This document shows, piece by piece, positions 53,401-61,949 of a DNA stretch of 64,000 nucleotides. The notes under the pieces are model-generated. The model was not told where the DNA came from, did no database searches, and saw only the letters and a list, made by a program, of their open reading frames with translations. This DNA is from DATFMP01 sp035266845 (lineage in GTDB: Bacteria; SAR324; JACQKK01). Both the position numbers and the translations under genes were made by a program. Position 1 is the first letter of the stretch, and each line of letters starts with the position of its first letter. The stretch lies in the NCBI GenBank assembly GCA_035266845.1, contig DATFMP010000083.1:54459-118458 (forward strand). Direction: 5' to 3'.

Positions 53401-54255
53401 ATGGCAATTTCGGCATCCCAGGTGATGGAACTGCGCGCCGCCACGGGCGCGGGCATGATGGACTGCAAGAAGGCCCTGGAGGAGATGGGCGGCGACATGG
53501 ATGCCGCCAAAGACTATCTGCGCAAGAAAGGCATCGCCATCGCGCAGAAGAAGTCCAGCCGCGAAACCAACGAGGGCGGGGTCGCCATCCGCATCGCGGA
53601 TGACAAGAAGTCCGCCGCCATCGTGCAACTGGCTTGCGAAACGGACTTCGTGGCCCGCAACGAGGCCTTCACGGCGCTGCTGGAGCGGCTTACCGCGCAG
53701 GTGCTGGCGAAGGGCGAGGCCGGCTTGGCCGGCCAGGCGCTGGTGGAGGGCAAGGGCACCGTGGAGGAGTTGGTCACGGAGTCCATCGCCAAGCTGGGCG
53801 AAAACCTGCAGCTTGTGGCCGCCGCGCGGGTAAACCTGCCGGGCGAGGGCACCATCGGCGGTTATGTGCACTCCAACCAGAAGATCGGGGTGCTGGTGTC
53901 CGTCACCAGCGACAAGCCGGTGGCCGGGGACGTCCTGGATGTGCTAGCCAAGGACGTGGCCATGCACGTCGCCGCCTCGCAGGTGGCAGCCGTGCGCGAG
54001 GACGAGATCGACCCAGCCGTGCTGGCCAAGGAAAAGGAGATCTACGCGGCGCAGGCGCTTGAATCGGGCAAGCCGCAGGAGATCGTGGACAAGATGGTGC
54101 AGGGGCGCATCGCGAAGTTCGTCAAGGAGGTCTCGCTGCTGGAGCAGCCCTTCGTGAAGGACCCCGAGCGCACGATCAAGCAGCTCGTGGCCGAGACAGG
54201 CAAGGCCGCGGGCGCCACACTGGCCGTCGACCGCTTCGTGAAGCTCCAGTTCTGA
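53401..54255 (+). CDS. tsf: Elongation factor Ts
   Basis: A 284-residue EF-Ts, the nucleotide exchange factor for EF-Tu. The N-terminal UBA-like domain (SASQVMELRAATGAGMMDCKKALEE) is followed by KDYLRKKGIAIAQKKS and the TDF motif in LACETDFVARNEAF that inserts into EF-Tu. The core and the coiled-coil motif follow; family signature pieces such as GRIAKFVKEVSLLEQPFVKD are near the C-terminus. The length is normal. It lies between rpsB and pyrH as in most bacteria. Confidence 0.96.
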   Translation: MAISASQVMELRAATGAGMMDCKKALEEMGGDMDAAKDYLRKKGIAIAQKKSSRETNEGGVAIRIADDKKSAAIVQLACETDFVARNEAFTALLERLTAQVLAKGEAGLAGQALVEGKGTVEELVTESIAKLGENLQLVAAARVNLPGEGTIGGYVHSNQKIGVLVSVTSDKPVAGDVLDVLAKDVAMHVAASQVAAVREDEIDPAVLAKEKEIYAAQALESGKPQEIVDKMVQGRIAKFVKEVSLLEQPFVKDPERTIKQLVAETGKAAGATLAVDRFVKLQF

Positions 54256-54301
54256 GCGCCGCCGTGCCCACTCATCCGCTCACAGGGAGAGCAGCCGCTC
54301 G

Positions 54302-55012
54302 GTGGATCTGAAATACACGCGCGTACTGCTCAAGCTGAGCGGCGAAATCTTCGGCGGTGCCAAAGGCTCCGGGTTCGACTATCCGGCGATCAACGGGCTG
54401 GCCTCGCAGGTTGCGGTGGCGAGTCGGCTGGGCGTGCGGCTCGGCGTGGTGGTGGGGGGCGGCAACATCTTCCGGGGCACCTCCTCGGCCCCGCCCGGCA
54501 TGGATCGGGTGGCGGCGGACCACATGGGGATGCTGGCCACGGTGATCAACGCCATCTGCATGCAGGATGCGCTGGAGCGGCTGGAGGTGCAGACGCGGGT
54601 CATGACGGCCATCGAGATCCGCCAGATTGCCGAGCCCTACATCAAGCGCCGGGCGGACCGGCACATGGAAAAGGGGCGGGTGGTGATCTTCGCGGCGGGC
54701 ACGGGCAATCCGTTCTTCACGACGGACACCGCCGCAGCCCTGCGAGCCTCGGAAATGGGGGCGCAGGTGCTCATCAAGGCCACCAAGGTGGACGGCGTCT
54801 ACGACAAGGACCCCAACAAGTACCCGGATGCCGTGCGCTACGACCAGGTGGGCTATCACGAGGTGCTGAACCGCGACCTGAAGGTGATGGACTCCACGGC
54901 CGTGGCATTCTGCAAGGACAACCACATTCCGATTCTGGTATTGGATATCCGCCAGCAGGATGCGCTGAAGACGGCCGTGTACGGCCGTTCCGTGGGCACC
55001 GTCGTGTGCTGA
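54302..55012 (+). CDS. pyrH: Uridylate kinase (UMP kinase)
   Basis: A 236-residue UMP kinase of the amino-acid-kinase fold. The start is the GTG at 54302, giving MDLKYTRVLLKLSGEIFGG after translation; a GGGAGAG ribosome site lies upstream. Key parts: VVVGGGNIFRG, DRVAADHMGMLATVINAI, GTGNPFFTTDTAAALRA and KATKVDGVYDKDP. It phosphorylates UMP to UDP and is usually allosterically controlled by GTP and UTP. It is third in the translation cluster, 46 bp after tsf. Confidence 0.95.
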   Translation: MDLKYTRVLLKLSGEIFGGAKGSGFDYPAINGLASQVAVASRLGVRLGVVVGGGNIFRGTSSAPPGMDRVAADHMGMLATVINAICMQDALERLEVQTRVMTAIEIRQIAEPYIKRRADRHMEKGRVVIFAAGTGNPFFTTDTAAALRASEMGAQVLIKATKVDGVYDKDPNKYPDAVRYDQVGYHEVLNRDLKVMDSTAVAFCKDNHIPILVLDIRQQDALKTAVYGRSVGTVVC

Positions 55013-55081
55013 GGGCGGGGTGCGGTGCCGCTTGGCGGCCCGCTGCAGGCAACGCTGAGATCCGACGTGAGAGGTGATGCG

Positions 55082-55639
55082 ATGGTCTCCGACATCATGG
55101 CCGACCTGAAACACAAGATGGATCAAACCATCCGGGTGTTCAAGGACGAGCTGGGCGCCGTGCGCACCGGGCGGGCCTCGGCGGACATCCTGAAGCCGGT
55201 GATGGTGGACTATTACGGCACCCCCACGCCGCTGCACCAGTTGGCCAACATCGCCGCGCCCGATTCGCAGCTCATCACCGTCTCGCCCTACGATCCCGCC
55301 TCGGCCAAGGCCATCGAGAAGAGCATCAACAGCTCGGACCTGGGGCTGAACAGCATGCTGGAAAGCGGTGTGATCCGCGTGCCCGTGCCTGTCCTGACCC
55401 AGGAGCGGCGCAAGGAGTTGGTGAAGCACGTGCACAAGCTTGGCGAGGATACCAAGGTGGCCATCCGCAACGTCCGCCGCGATTCCAACGAGCGGGTGAA
55501 GAAGATGGAGAAGGACAAGGAGATCTCCCAGGATGAGGAGCGCTCCGCCGAGACGGCTATCCAGACCGAAACCGATCATCATATCAAGCACATCGACGAG
55601 CTCGTGAAGAGCAAGGAGCACGACCTGATGACCGTCTGA
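55082..55639 (+). CDS. frr: Ribosome recycling factor
   Basis: A 185-residue RRF. The core has KMDQTIRVFKDELGAVRTGRAS (long), ILKPVMVDYYGTPTPLHQLANIA, and the three-helix bundle with LTQERRKELVKHVHKLGEDTKVAIRNVRRDSNE (long). The ATG at 55082 follows GAGAGGTG. RRF together with EF-G splits post-termination ribosomes. It closes the rpsB-tsf-pyrH-frr unit; mraY follows 124 bp later rather than the usual uppS-cdsA pair. Confidence 0.96.
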   Translation: MVSDIMADLKHKMDQTIRVFKDELGAVRTGRASADILKPVMVDYYGTPTPLHQLANIAAPDSQLITVSPYDPASAKAIEKSINSSDLGLNSMLESGVIRVPVPVLTQERRKELVKHVHKLGEDTKVAIRNVRRDSNERVKKMEKDKEISQDEERSAETAIQTETDHHIKHIDELVKSKEHDLMTV

Positions 55640-55763
55640 CCGGGCTTCGCCCGCCGCACCCGTCCCCTCGCTCCGGCCCCTGAACGCCGGCGCGCGGTAA
55701 TCGAAGCGCGGTGTCCCGTCTCCGGCCACCAGGCCCGCTCCCGCACCCCCGGGCACCCATAAG

Positions 55764-57020
55764 ATGCTGGCGGACCTCCTCTACGCGATCTGGCCCTACC
55801 AGATCTTCAAGTCCGTGTTCTTCCGCGGCGGCGTGGCGTTTCTCACCACGTACTGGGTGATCGTTGCCCTGATGCCCTCGGTGATCCGCTACTTCCGGGC
55901 GCAGGGGATCACGTCGGACTTCAAGCGGCCCGAGCCGGGCGGGAAGCCGTACGCGGGCGGCAAGCCGATCATGGGCGGCGGTCTGCTGATCCTGGCCATC
56001 CTCGTCTCCATGGTGCTGTGGATGGAGATGAACCAGTTCATCGTGGCGCTGCTGCTGATCATGGTGGCCTTCGGCGTGATCGGTGCGCTGGACGACCTGC
56101 AGAAGGTGGTGCACCGGCGCCGGGTGGAGCGGGGCGAAGCGGAGAAGAAGAGCTACACGGACAAGGCGGACGGCATCTCGGGCACAGTGCGGCTGGGTCT
56201 GGAGTTCCTGGTGGCGTCGGTCGTGGTGATCGGCCTGTATCGCTTCGTGCAGATCGACGGGCACCTGGTGGTGCCCATGATTCCCCTCAAGTGGTGGTAC
56301 CCCTACCTGCCGCGCTACGTGTTCGTGCCGTTCATGATCGTCATCATCGTGGCCGGCGCCAATGCGGTGAACCTCACGGACGGCATGGACTCGCTGGCCA
56401 CCGTGCCGATCCTCACCTGCACCCTGTTCGTGGCGGCCGTGGCCTACGTGGGCAGCGATCCGGAGCTGTACCTGCGTCTGCGGCTACCGCCGTTGCCCGC
56501 GAACCTGAAGGAGCTGGTGGTGCTGGGCTCCGCGATCACCAGCGCAAGCCTGGCCTTTCTCCGCTACAACGCGCCCCCGGCCATGATCACCCTGGGTGAC
56601 CTCGGCGCGCTGGCGCTGGGCAGCGTCATCTCCGCCATGTTCATCTTCGCCAAGGCGGAGCTGTTCCTGCCGCTGGTGGGCGGGGTGTTCGTGCTCACCA
56701 CGCTTTCCACCATCATCCAGCGCCTGTTCTTCAAGTACATGCTACGGCGCAAGGGGCGACCGGCGGCCGAAAAACGCCGCTTCTTCTATCGCGCGCCGTA
56801 TCACCACCACCTGCAAGCCTTGTGGACGTACTCCGAGCAGGAGCGGGCGGTGCAGTCGGTCTGGGTGCAATGGCTGCGCAAGCTGGGCATCCGTCCCCCG
56901 GGCGTGGACGATCAGTTGCTGCGCGCAGGCGATGTGGACAGCCGGGTGGTCTGGCGCCTGCACATGATGTCCATCTGGCTGCTCGTGTTGGCCCTGGTGG
57001 TGTACTTCAAGGTGCGGTAA
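55764..57020 (+). CDS. mraY: Phospho-N-acetylmuramoyl-pentapeptide transferase (MraY), outside a dcw cluster
   Basis: A 418-residue membrane enzyme with about ten helices. It has KPIMGGGLLI, the Asp pair in GALDDLQKV, NAVNLTDGMDSLAT, the third Asp in LGDLGALALG and a cytoplasmic loop ending HHHLQ, close to the HHHxE of MraY. It transfers phospho-MurNAc-pentapeptide to undecaprenyl phosphate to make lipid I. It is about 60 residues longer than E. coli MraY, mainly through loops after DDLQKV and after HHHLQ. The gene sits between frr and the oxidase operon, away from other mur genes. Confidence 0.88.
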   Translation: MLADLLYAIWPYQIFKSVFFRGGVAFLTTYWVIVALMPSVIRYFRAQGITSDFKRPEPGGKPYAGGKPIMGGGLLILAILVSMVLWMEMNQFIVALLLIMVAFGVIGALDDLQKVVHRRRVERGEAEKKSYTDKADGISGTVRLGLEFLVASVVVIGLYRFVQIDGHLVVPMIPLKWWYPYLPRYVFVPFMIVIIVAGANAVNLTDGMDSLATVPILTCTLFVAAVAYVGSDPELYLRLRLPPLPANLKELVVLGSAITSASLAFLRYNAPPAMITLGDLGALALGSVISAMFIFAKAELFLPLVGGVFVLTTLSTIIQRLFFKYMLRRKGRPAAEKRRFFYRAPYHHHLQALWTYSEQERAVQSVWVQWLRKLGIRPPGVDDQLLRAGDVDSRVVWRLHMMSIWLLVLALVVYFKVR

Positions 57021-57225
57021 ACCCCGCCCGAGCGGGCAGGCTGCCCGATATACGTTGCCTGTTGGCGCAGAGCCACGCCGGGGGCGCTTTTCCCGTTGCA
57101 ATCCCCGAGTACCTTTGGCAAGGTGTTTGGGTTTTTGGTGAGGCAGGTCACGATTGATGGCGCCGAACGGCAAGGCACGCGTTCCGCCGGGCACCTACCC
57201 GGGGAGCGCGACCGTCATGCCGGGA

Positions 57226-57332
57226 GTGGGACCGGAGGGGAACATCCCACGTTAGCTTGAAGGACCCCGAAGGGTCCAGCGGTGCATTGTCGCACCGCAC
57301 GTACGGCTCCGGTGGACACACCGCAGGAGCCG
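57226..57332 (+). ncRNA. Candidate structured RNA leader upstream of the oxidase operon
   Basis: Four strong stems stand in a row in the 523-bp gap 57021-57543. P1 is GTGGGA (57226-57231) with TCCCAC (57245-57250). P2 is GGACCC (57262-57267) with GGGTCC (57272-57277), CGAA loop. P3 is GCGGTGC (57279-57285) with GCACCGC (57292-57298). P4 is CGGCTCC (57304-57310) with GGAGCCG (57326-57332), and inside it GGTG (57311-57314) pairs with CACC (57319-57322). The density of perfect pairing is unlike the flanks. It would lie in the 5' leader of ctaC. I do not recognise a known riboswitch class. Confidence 0.45.
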
Positions 57333-57543
57333 GCGGCGGGCATATCCGTTGCCTCCATGGCTTCGGCGCAAGGGCCGACCGGCCACGGTGGTGTCCGCAA
57401 TGGCCCTGGCTGGGCCCGGATCAGATTGACGGCAGGACCCTCCACGTCCCTTGGGGGCAGGGGTGGTTCCGAATCTAGCGATGCCGGCGCGGCGCAAGCA
57501 GTGCTCCCCCGGCCTTACAGGCAACCGGAACGGAAAGGATCCG

Positions 57544-58962
57544 ATGCAACAACACCGTTTCCACCCCTTGATGAAGATGTTGCGCACCGTGGTGCCCTTG
57601 GGGGCTGCGGTGCTCCTGGCGGGCTGTGGCGGACCAGCGGGTTTCGGCACCGGCAAACAGACCACGATCGAGCCGCTGACGCAGAACGCGGAGGTCGTCC
57701 AGCACATTTACGCGCTGGTGACCTGGATCGACATTGCCATCTTCATCGTCGTGGCCGGGCTGCTGGCCTTCGCGGTCATCCGCTACCGGGCGCGCCCGGG
57801 GCAGGAAAACGAGCTGCCCAAGCAGGTGCACGGCAACGTGCTGATGGAGCTGACCTGGACGATCATTCCAGCCATCATCCTGATCTTCATCGCCGTGCCC
57901 ACGTGGAGCGGCATCTTCCATGCGGCGCATCCGCCCACGGAAGGGGCCTACACGGTGGAAGCGATTGGCCACCAGTGGTTCTGGGAGTTTCGCTATCCCG
58001 ATCACGGTGTCGTCACCGCGAACGAGCTGGTGCTGCCCGCCAACAAGCCGGTGGTGATCAAGACCCGCTCGGTGGACGTGATCCACTCGTTCTGGGTGCC
58101 GCGCCTGTCGGGCAAGATCGACTCATTCCCCGACCACGTGAATCAGATCTGGTTCAAGCCGGTGAAGATCGGCCTGTACTACGGCCAGTGCGCGGAATTC
58201 TGCGGCACCTCGCACGCCAACATGCGCTTCCGGGTGCACGTGGTGAGCGAAGGCGACTTCAACACCTGGCTGCAGCACGAGAAGGAGCCGCCCCAGCCCA
58301 CGTCGGAAGACGCCAAGGCCGGCCAGCAGCTCTTCGTGACCAAGACCTGTATCGCGTGCCACAGCATCTCCGGCAATCCGATGGCCGTGGGCGTGGCCGG
58401 GCCGAACCTGACGAACCTGTCTTATCGCACCACCATCGGGGCAGGCATCCTGGAGAATACGCAGGCCAACATCGTGCAGTGGATCCGGCACACGCAGAGC
58501 ATCAAACCCGGCGCCAAGATGGGCGTGCCCCAGGAAGACGGGAGCTACCGCCCCATCGACATGACCGACCAGGAAGCCGCGCAGATCGCCGCCTACCTGG
58601 ATAGCCCGCCCGGCCCGGCCGCTGGCGCGGCGCCCGCAGGTCAGGCCGCCGCCATGACCACGGGCGGCGCGGCCGCTCCGGCGGGTGGCGAGACCGCCGT
58701 GTCGCTGTTCCAAAGCAAGGGCTGCATCGGCTGCCACACGATTCCGGGCGTGCCCGGCGCCGTGGGCAAGATCGGCCCCAACCTGGAGCACCTGATGAGC
58801 CGGCCCACCATCGCGGCCGGGAAGCTGAAGAACACGCCGGAAAACCTGCACAAGTGGATTTCGAATCCCAAGGCGATCAAGCCCGATACGCTGATGGCAC
58901 CATTGCCCATGACACCGCAGGAACTGGATACGGTCGTCGCGTATCTCGAGACCCTGAAATAG
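57544..58962 (+). CDS. ctaC: Cytochrome c oxidase subunit II with two fused cytochrome c domains (caa3-type)
   Basis: A 472-residue lipoprotein (lipobox in AVLLAGCGG) with two membrane helices, a cupredoxin domain and two haem c domains. The CuA site is CAEFCGTSHANM (Cys216, Cys220, His224, Met227). Haem c motifs CIACH (269-273) and CIGCH (394-398) lie in separate domains joined by an Ala/Gly/Pro linker. Usual caa3 subunit II has one cytochrome c domain, so this one could hold an extra electron-entry site. The ATG at 57544 follows AAAGGA. It heads ctaCDEF; ctaD starts 78 bp after. Confidence 0.93.
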   Translation: MQQHRFHPLMKMLRTVVPLGAAVLLAGCGGPAGFGTGKQTTIEPLTQNAEVVQHIYALVTWIDIAIFIVVAGLLAFAVIRYRARPGQENELPKQVHGNVLMELTWTIIPAIILIFIAVPTWSGIFHAAHPPTEGAYTVEAIGHQWFWEFRYPDHGVVTANELVLPANKPVVIKTRSVDVIHSFWVPRLSGKIDSFPDHVNQIWFKPVKIGLYYGQCAEFCGTSHANMRFRVHVVSEGDFNTWLQHEKEPPQPTSEDAKAGQQLFVTKTCIACHSISGNPMAVGVAGPNLTNLSYRTTIGAGILENTQANIVQWIRHTQSIKPGAKMGVPQEDGSYRPIDMTDQEAAQIAAYLDSPPGPAAGAAPAGQAAAMTTGGAAAPAGGETAVSLFQSKGCIGCHTIPGVPGAVGKIGPNLEHLMSRPTIAAGKLKNTPENLHKWISNPKAIKPDTLMAPLPMTPQELDTVVAYLETLK

Positions 58963-59040
58963 CGCTGCGGCCTTGATGTCGCGCGAACGCCGGGCGCTCA
59001 CTGTGCGCCCGGCCCTTCAGTCAACGCAGGAGAATTCTCC

Positions 59041-60837
59041 ATGACGGAAGCCGCCCTTCACCCCAGCTACCCCAAGTCCGGGCTCTGGAGCTGGCTCACG
59101 ACCGTCGATCACAAGCGGATCGGGATCCTCTACGGCGTGACAGCGCTGATCCTGCTGTGCATCGGCGGCACCGAAGCGATGCTGATTCGGACGCAGCTGA
59201 TCGTGCCGAACAACACGTTCCTGTCGGCCGACACGTTCAACGCCATGTTCACCATGCACGGCGTCACGATGATCTTCATGTTCGTGATGCCCATGAACGC
59301 GGCGTTCTTCAACTACATGGTGCCCCTGCAGATCGGGGCGCGCGACGTGGCCTTCCCACGGCTCAACGCATTGAGCTACTGGGTGTTTCTGTTCGGCGCA
59401 CTGCTGTTCCACACCAGCTTCCTGGTGGGGCACCTGCCGGAAGTGGGCTGGTTCGGCTATGCCAACCTGACCACGGAGAAGTATTCGCCGGGCATGGGCA
59501 CGGACTTCTGGGTGATCGGCCTGCAGCTCCTCGGCCTGGCCTCCCTGATCGCGTCCATCAACTTCATCACGACCATCGTGAACATGCGGGCGCCGGGCAT
59601 GACGGCCATGCGCATGCCGCTGTATACCTGGACGGCCCTGATCACGAACATCCTGCTGCTGCTGGCCCTGCCGGTGATCACGGTTGCGCTGGCGCAGGTG
59701 TTGTTCGACCGCCACTTCGGCACCAAGATCTACGAGCCGGGCGAAGGCGGCAGCGTGATTCTGTGGCAGCACTTGTTCTGGGTGTTCGGCCACCCGGAAG
59801 TGTACATCCTGATCCTGCCCCCGATGGGCATCGTGTCCGAGATTCTGCCCACCTTCTCCCGCAAGCCTCTGTTCGGCTATTCGGCGATGGTGTATGCGAC
59901 GGCGGGCATTGGCTTCCTGGCCTTCACGGTGTGGGCGCACCACATGTTCACGGTGGGTATGGGCCCCTGGGCCACGGCTATCTTCTCGGCGTCCACGATG
60001 CTGATCGCCATCCCCACCGGCGTGAAGATCTTCAACTGGATCTTCACCATGGTCGGCGGGCAGGTGCGGCTCACCACGGCCTGCCTGTTCTCGATCGGCT
60101 TCATCGCCATGTTCACCATCGGCGGGCTGAGCGGCGTTATGCACGCCTCGCCGCCCATCGATACGCAGCAGCAGGATTCCTACTTCGTGGTGGCGCACTT
60201 CCACTACGTGCTGGTGGCCGGCGCCGCGCAGGGCCTCCTGGCGGGCATCTACTACTGGTTCCCCAAGTTCACCGGCCGCATGATGAGCGAGAAGTTGGGC
60301 AAGATCCACTTCTGGCTGAACATCATCGGGGTCAACCTGACGTTCTTCCCCATGCACTTCCTGGGGGCGGACGGCATGCCGCGCCGCATCTATACGTACC
60401 CGTCCGGCATGGGTTTCGACTTCTGGAACTTCTGGATCACCATGGGCGCGTACATCACGGCCGTCTCGGGTCTGATCTTCCTCATCAACGTGTGGACGAG
60501 CCTGCGCAACGGCGAGAAGGCGTCCGCCGACCCGTGGGATGCCCGCACGCTGGAATGGGCCATCAGCTCGCCGCCGCCTGAGTACAACTTCGCCAAGCTG
60601 CCCACCGTGACGGCGCGCGATGACTTCTGGCACCGCAAGTACGAGCTGAAGAACTTCCAGCCGGAGGGCCCGGCGCACGTGGAGCTGCCCAATCCCACGG
60701 CCTGGCCGCTGGTGGTGGGGATCGGGCTGGCCTTGTTGGGCTACGGGTTCATCTTCGGCTATGCGCTGAGCTTCATCGGCGTGGCCATCACCATTATCGG
60801 CGCCTACGGCTGGTCCTTCGCCAAGTTCGAGGGCTAA
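59041..60837 (+). CDS. ctaD: Cytochrome c oxidase subunit I
   Basis: A 598-residue A-type haem-copper oxidase core subunit with 12 or more helices. The binuclear-centre motif is FGHPEVYILILPPMG, with the CuB His, the cross-linked Tyr and the D-channel Glu; the HH pair is in VWAHHMFTVGM; haem ligands are in THDSYFVVAHFHYVL-like context (QQQDSYFVVAHFHYVL). The early His ligand is in FTMHGVTMIF. The protein reduces O2 to water and pumps protons. The ATG at 59041 follows AGGAGA. The C-terminus resembles the caa3 extended form. Confidence 0.96.
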   Translation: MTEAALHPSYPKSGLWSWLTTVDHKRIGILYGVTALILLCIGGTEAMLIRTQLIVPNNTFLSADTFNAMFTMHGVTMIFMFVMPMNAAFFNYMVPLQIGARDVAFPRLNALSYWVFLFGALLFHTSFLVGHLPEVGWFGYANLTTEKYSPGMGTDFWVIGLQLLGLASLIASINFITTIVNMRAPGMTAMRMPLYTWTALITNILLLLALPVITVALAQVLFDRHFGTKIYEPGEGGSVILWQHLFWVFGHPEVYILILPPMGIVSEILPTFSRKPLFGYSAMVYATAGIGFLAFTVWAHHMFTVGMGPWATAIFSASTMLIAIPTGVKIFNWIFTMVGGQVRLTTACLFSIGFIAMFTIGGLSGVMHASPPIDTQQQDSYFVVAHFHYVLVAGAAQGLLAGIYYWFPKFTGRMMSEKLGKIHFWLNIIGVNLTFFPMHFLGADGMPRRIYTYPSGMGFDFWNFWITMGAYITAVSGLIFLINVWTSLRNGEKASADPWDARTLEWAISSPPPEYNFAKLPTVTARDDFWHRKYELKNFQPEGPAHVELPNPTAWPLVVGIGLALLGYGFIFGYALSFIGVAITIIGAYGWSFAKFEG

Positions 60838-60907
60838 GCGCGCGAAGCCCGGCAGCCCGCCCCGCTCGGGGCGGGCCGTCCGGTACGCGAGAACACAGGA
60901 GGGAACA

Positions 60908-61504
60908 TTGAGCGACGCATCGCACGCGGAACACCACTACACCAGCCTGGGGATCGACAACCGCAAGCTGGGCATGTGGTTGCTGATCGCCTCCGAATGC
61001 CTGCTGTTCGGAACGCTGATCACCACCTTCATGATTTTCCGGCACCACAGCGTCTCGGGGCCCAGCCCAGCGGACGTGCTCGATATCCCGATCACCAGCA
61101 TCAGCACGTTCGACCTGCTGATGAGCTCCTTTTCGATCGTGTTGGCGCTGTACGCCATCGAGCAGGGGAACCATAAGCTGTTCCGCCGCTGGATTCTCGT
61201 AACGGCCATTGGCGGCCTGATCTTCCTGGGCTTCCAGACGTACGAGTTCACGAACTTCGTGCACGAGGGCCTGGGCCTTTCCACCAACGTGTTCGGCTCG
61301 AGCTTCTTCATGCTCACGGGCACGCACGGCTTGCACGTGGCGGTGGGGGTCATCTGGCTGCTCTCGCTCTACTTCGCCTCGCTGCGGGGCAAGCTGCGGG
61401 AGGATGCCGCGCTCAAGGTGGACACGATGGCGCTGTATTGGCACTTCGTGGACGTGATCTGGATCGTGATCTTCACGGTCGTCTACCTCTTCGTGTACGT
61501 CTAG
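60908..61504 (+). CDS. ctaE: Cytochrome c oxidase subunit III
   Basis: A 198-residue subunit III of the short, five-helix caa3 type. The start is a TTG at 60908 with a strong AGGAGGG ribosome site six bases before it. Conserved residues: WLLIASECLLFGTLI, the lipid-binding helix pair, LTGTHGLHVAVGVIWLL and ALYWHFVDVIWIVIFTVVYL. It stabilises subunit I during turnover. It lies 70 bp after ctaD and 12 bp before ctaF. Confidence 0.93.
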   Translation: MSDASHAEHHYTSLGIDNRKLGMWLLIASECLLFGTLITTFMIFRHHSVSGPSPADVLDIPITSISTFDLLMSSFSIVLALYAIEQGNHKLFRRWILVTAIGGLIFLGFQTYEFTNFVHEGLGLSTNVFGSSFFMLTGTHGLHVAVGVIWLLSLYFASLRGKLREDAALKVDTMALYWHFVDVIWIVIFTVVYLFVYV

Positions 61505-61516
61505 GCGGAGCCTCAC

Positions 61517-61846
61517 ATGTCTGCGGAACACAACGCACACGCTTTGGAACACGAGCATCCCGGGCCACTGACCTACGCCAAGGTCGCCGCGGTGCTGACC
61601 ATCCTGACGGCGATGGAAGTATGGGTCTTCTACCTGCCTGCAGTGCGGTCGATGCTGGTGCCCATCCTGATCGTTCTGTCCGGTACCAAGTTCACGCTGG
61701 TGGTCATGTTCTACATGCACCTCAAGTATGACCATGGCGCCTTTAGCCGCGTCCTGATCGGCGGGGTGTTCATCGCCTTCGGGATCTTCCTGTGGATCCT
61801 GGCTTTGTTTACCTACTCGCTTCCCATTCCGTTGAGCATTTCCTGA
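61517..61846 (+). CDS. ctaF: Cytochrome c oxidase subunit IV (prokaryotic, CtaF-type)
   Basis: A 109-residue protein with three membrane helices and a His/Glu-rich N-terminus (MSAEHNAHALEHEHPGPLTYAKV). The segment ILIVLSGTKFTLVVMFYMHLKYD is diagnostic of caa3 subunit IV. Its role is structural. It follows ctaE by 12 bp and is last in ctaCDEF; ctaG follows 103 bp later. Confidence 0.9.
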   Translation: MSAEHNAHALEHEHPGPLTYAKVAAVLTILTAMEVWVFYLPAVRSMLVPILIVLSGTKFTLVVMFYMHLKYDHGAFSRVLIGGVFIAFGIFLWILALFTYSLPIPLSIS

Positions 61847-61949
61847 TCGACATACCCGGACAGGCACCGCCTGTCTGTCGTCCGGAGCGGCCTCCCCCGC
61901 GGGGAGGGCCGCCCCCGGTAGTTCACCCGACTTATCCGAGCGCGATGCC

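Noticed and set aside
57279..57312. Resemblance to group II intron domain V (GCACGTACGGCTCC)
   Set aside because: The 5' strand that should pair with GTACGG (GAGCCGTAT-like) is missing and no intron-encoded reverse transcriptase is present; the local stems pair differently.
57021..57543. Small RNA genes such as RNase P, tmRNA or SRP RNA in the ctaC leader
   Set aside because: Their conserved core sequences (for example GAGGAAAGTCC or GGTCAGGTCCGGAAGGAA) are absent.
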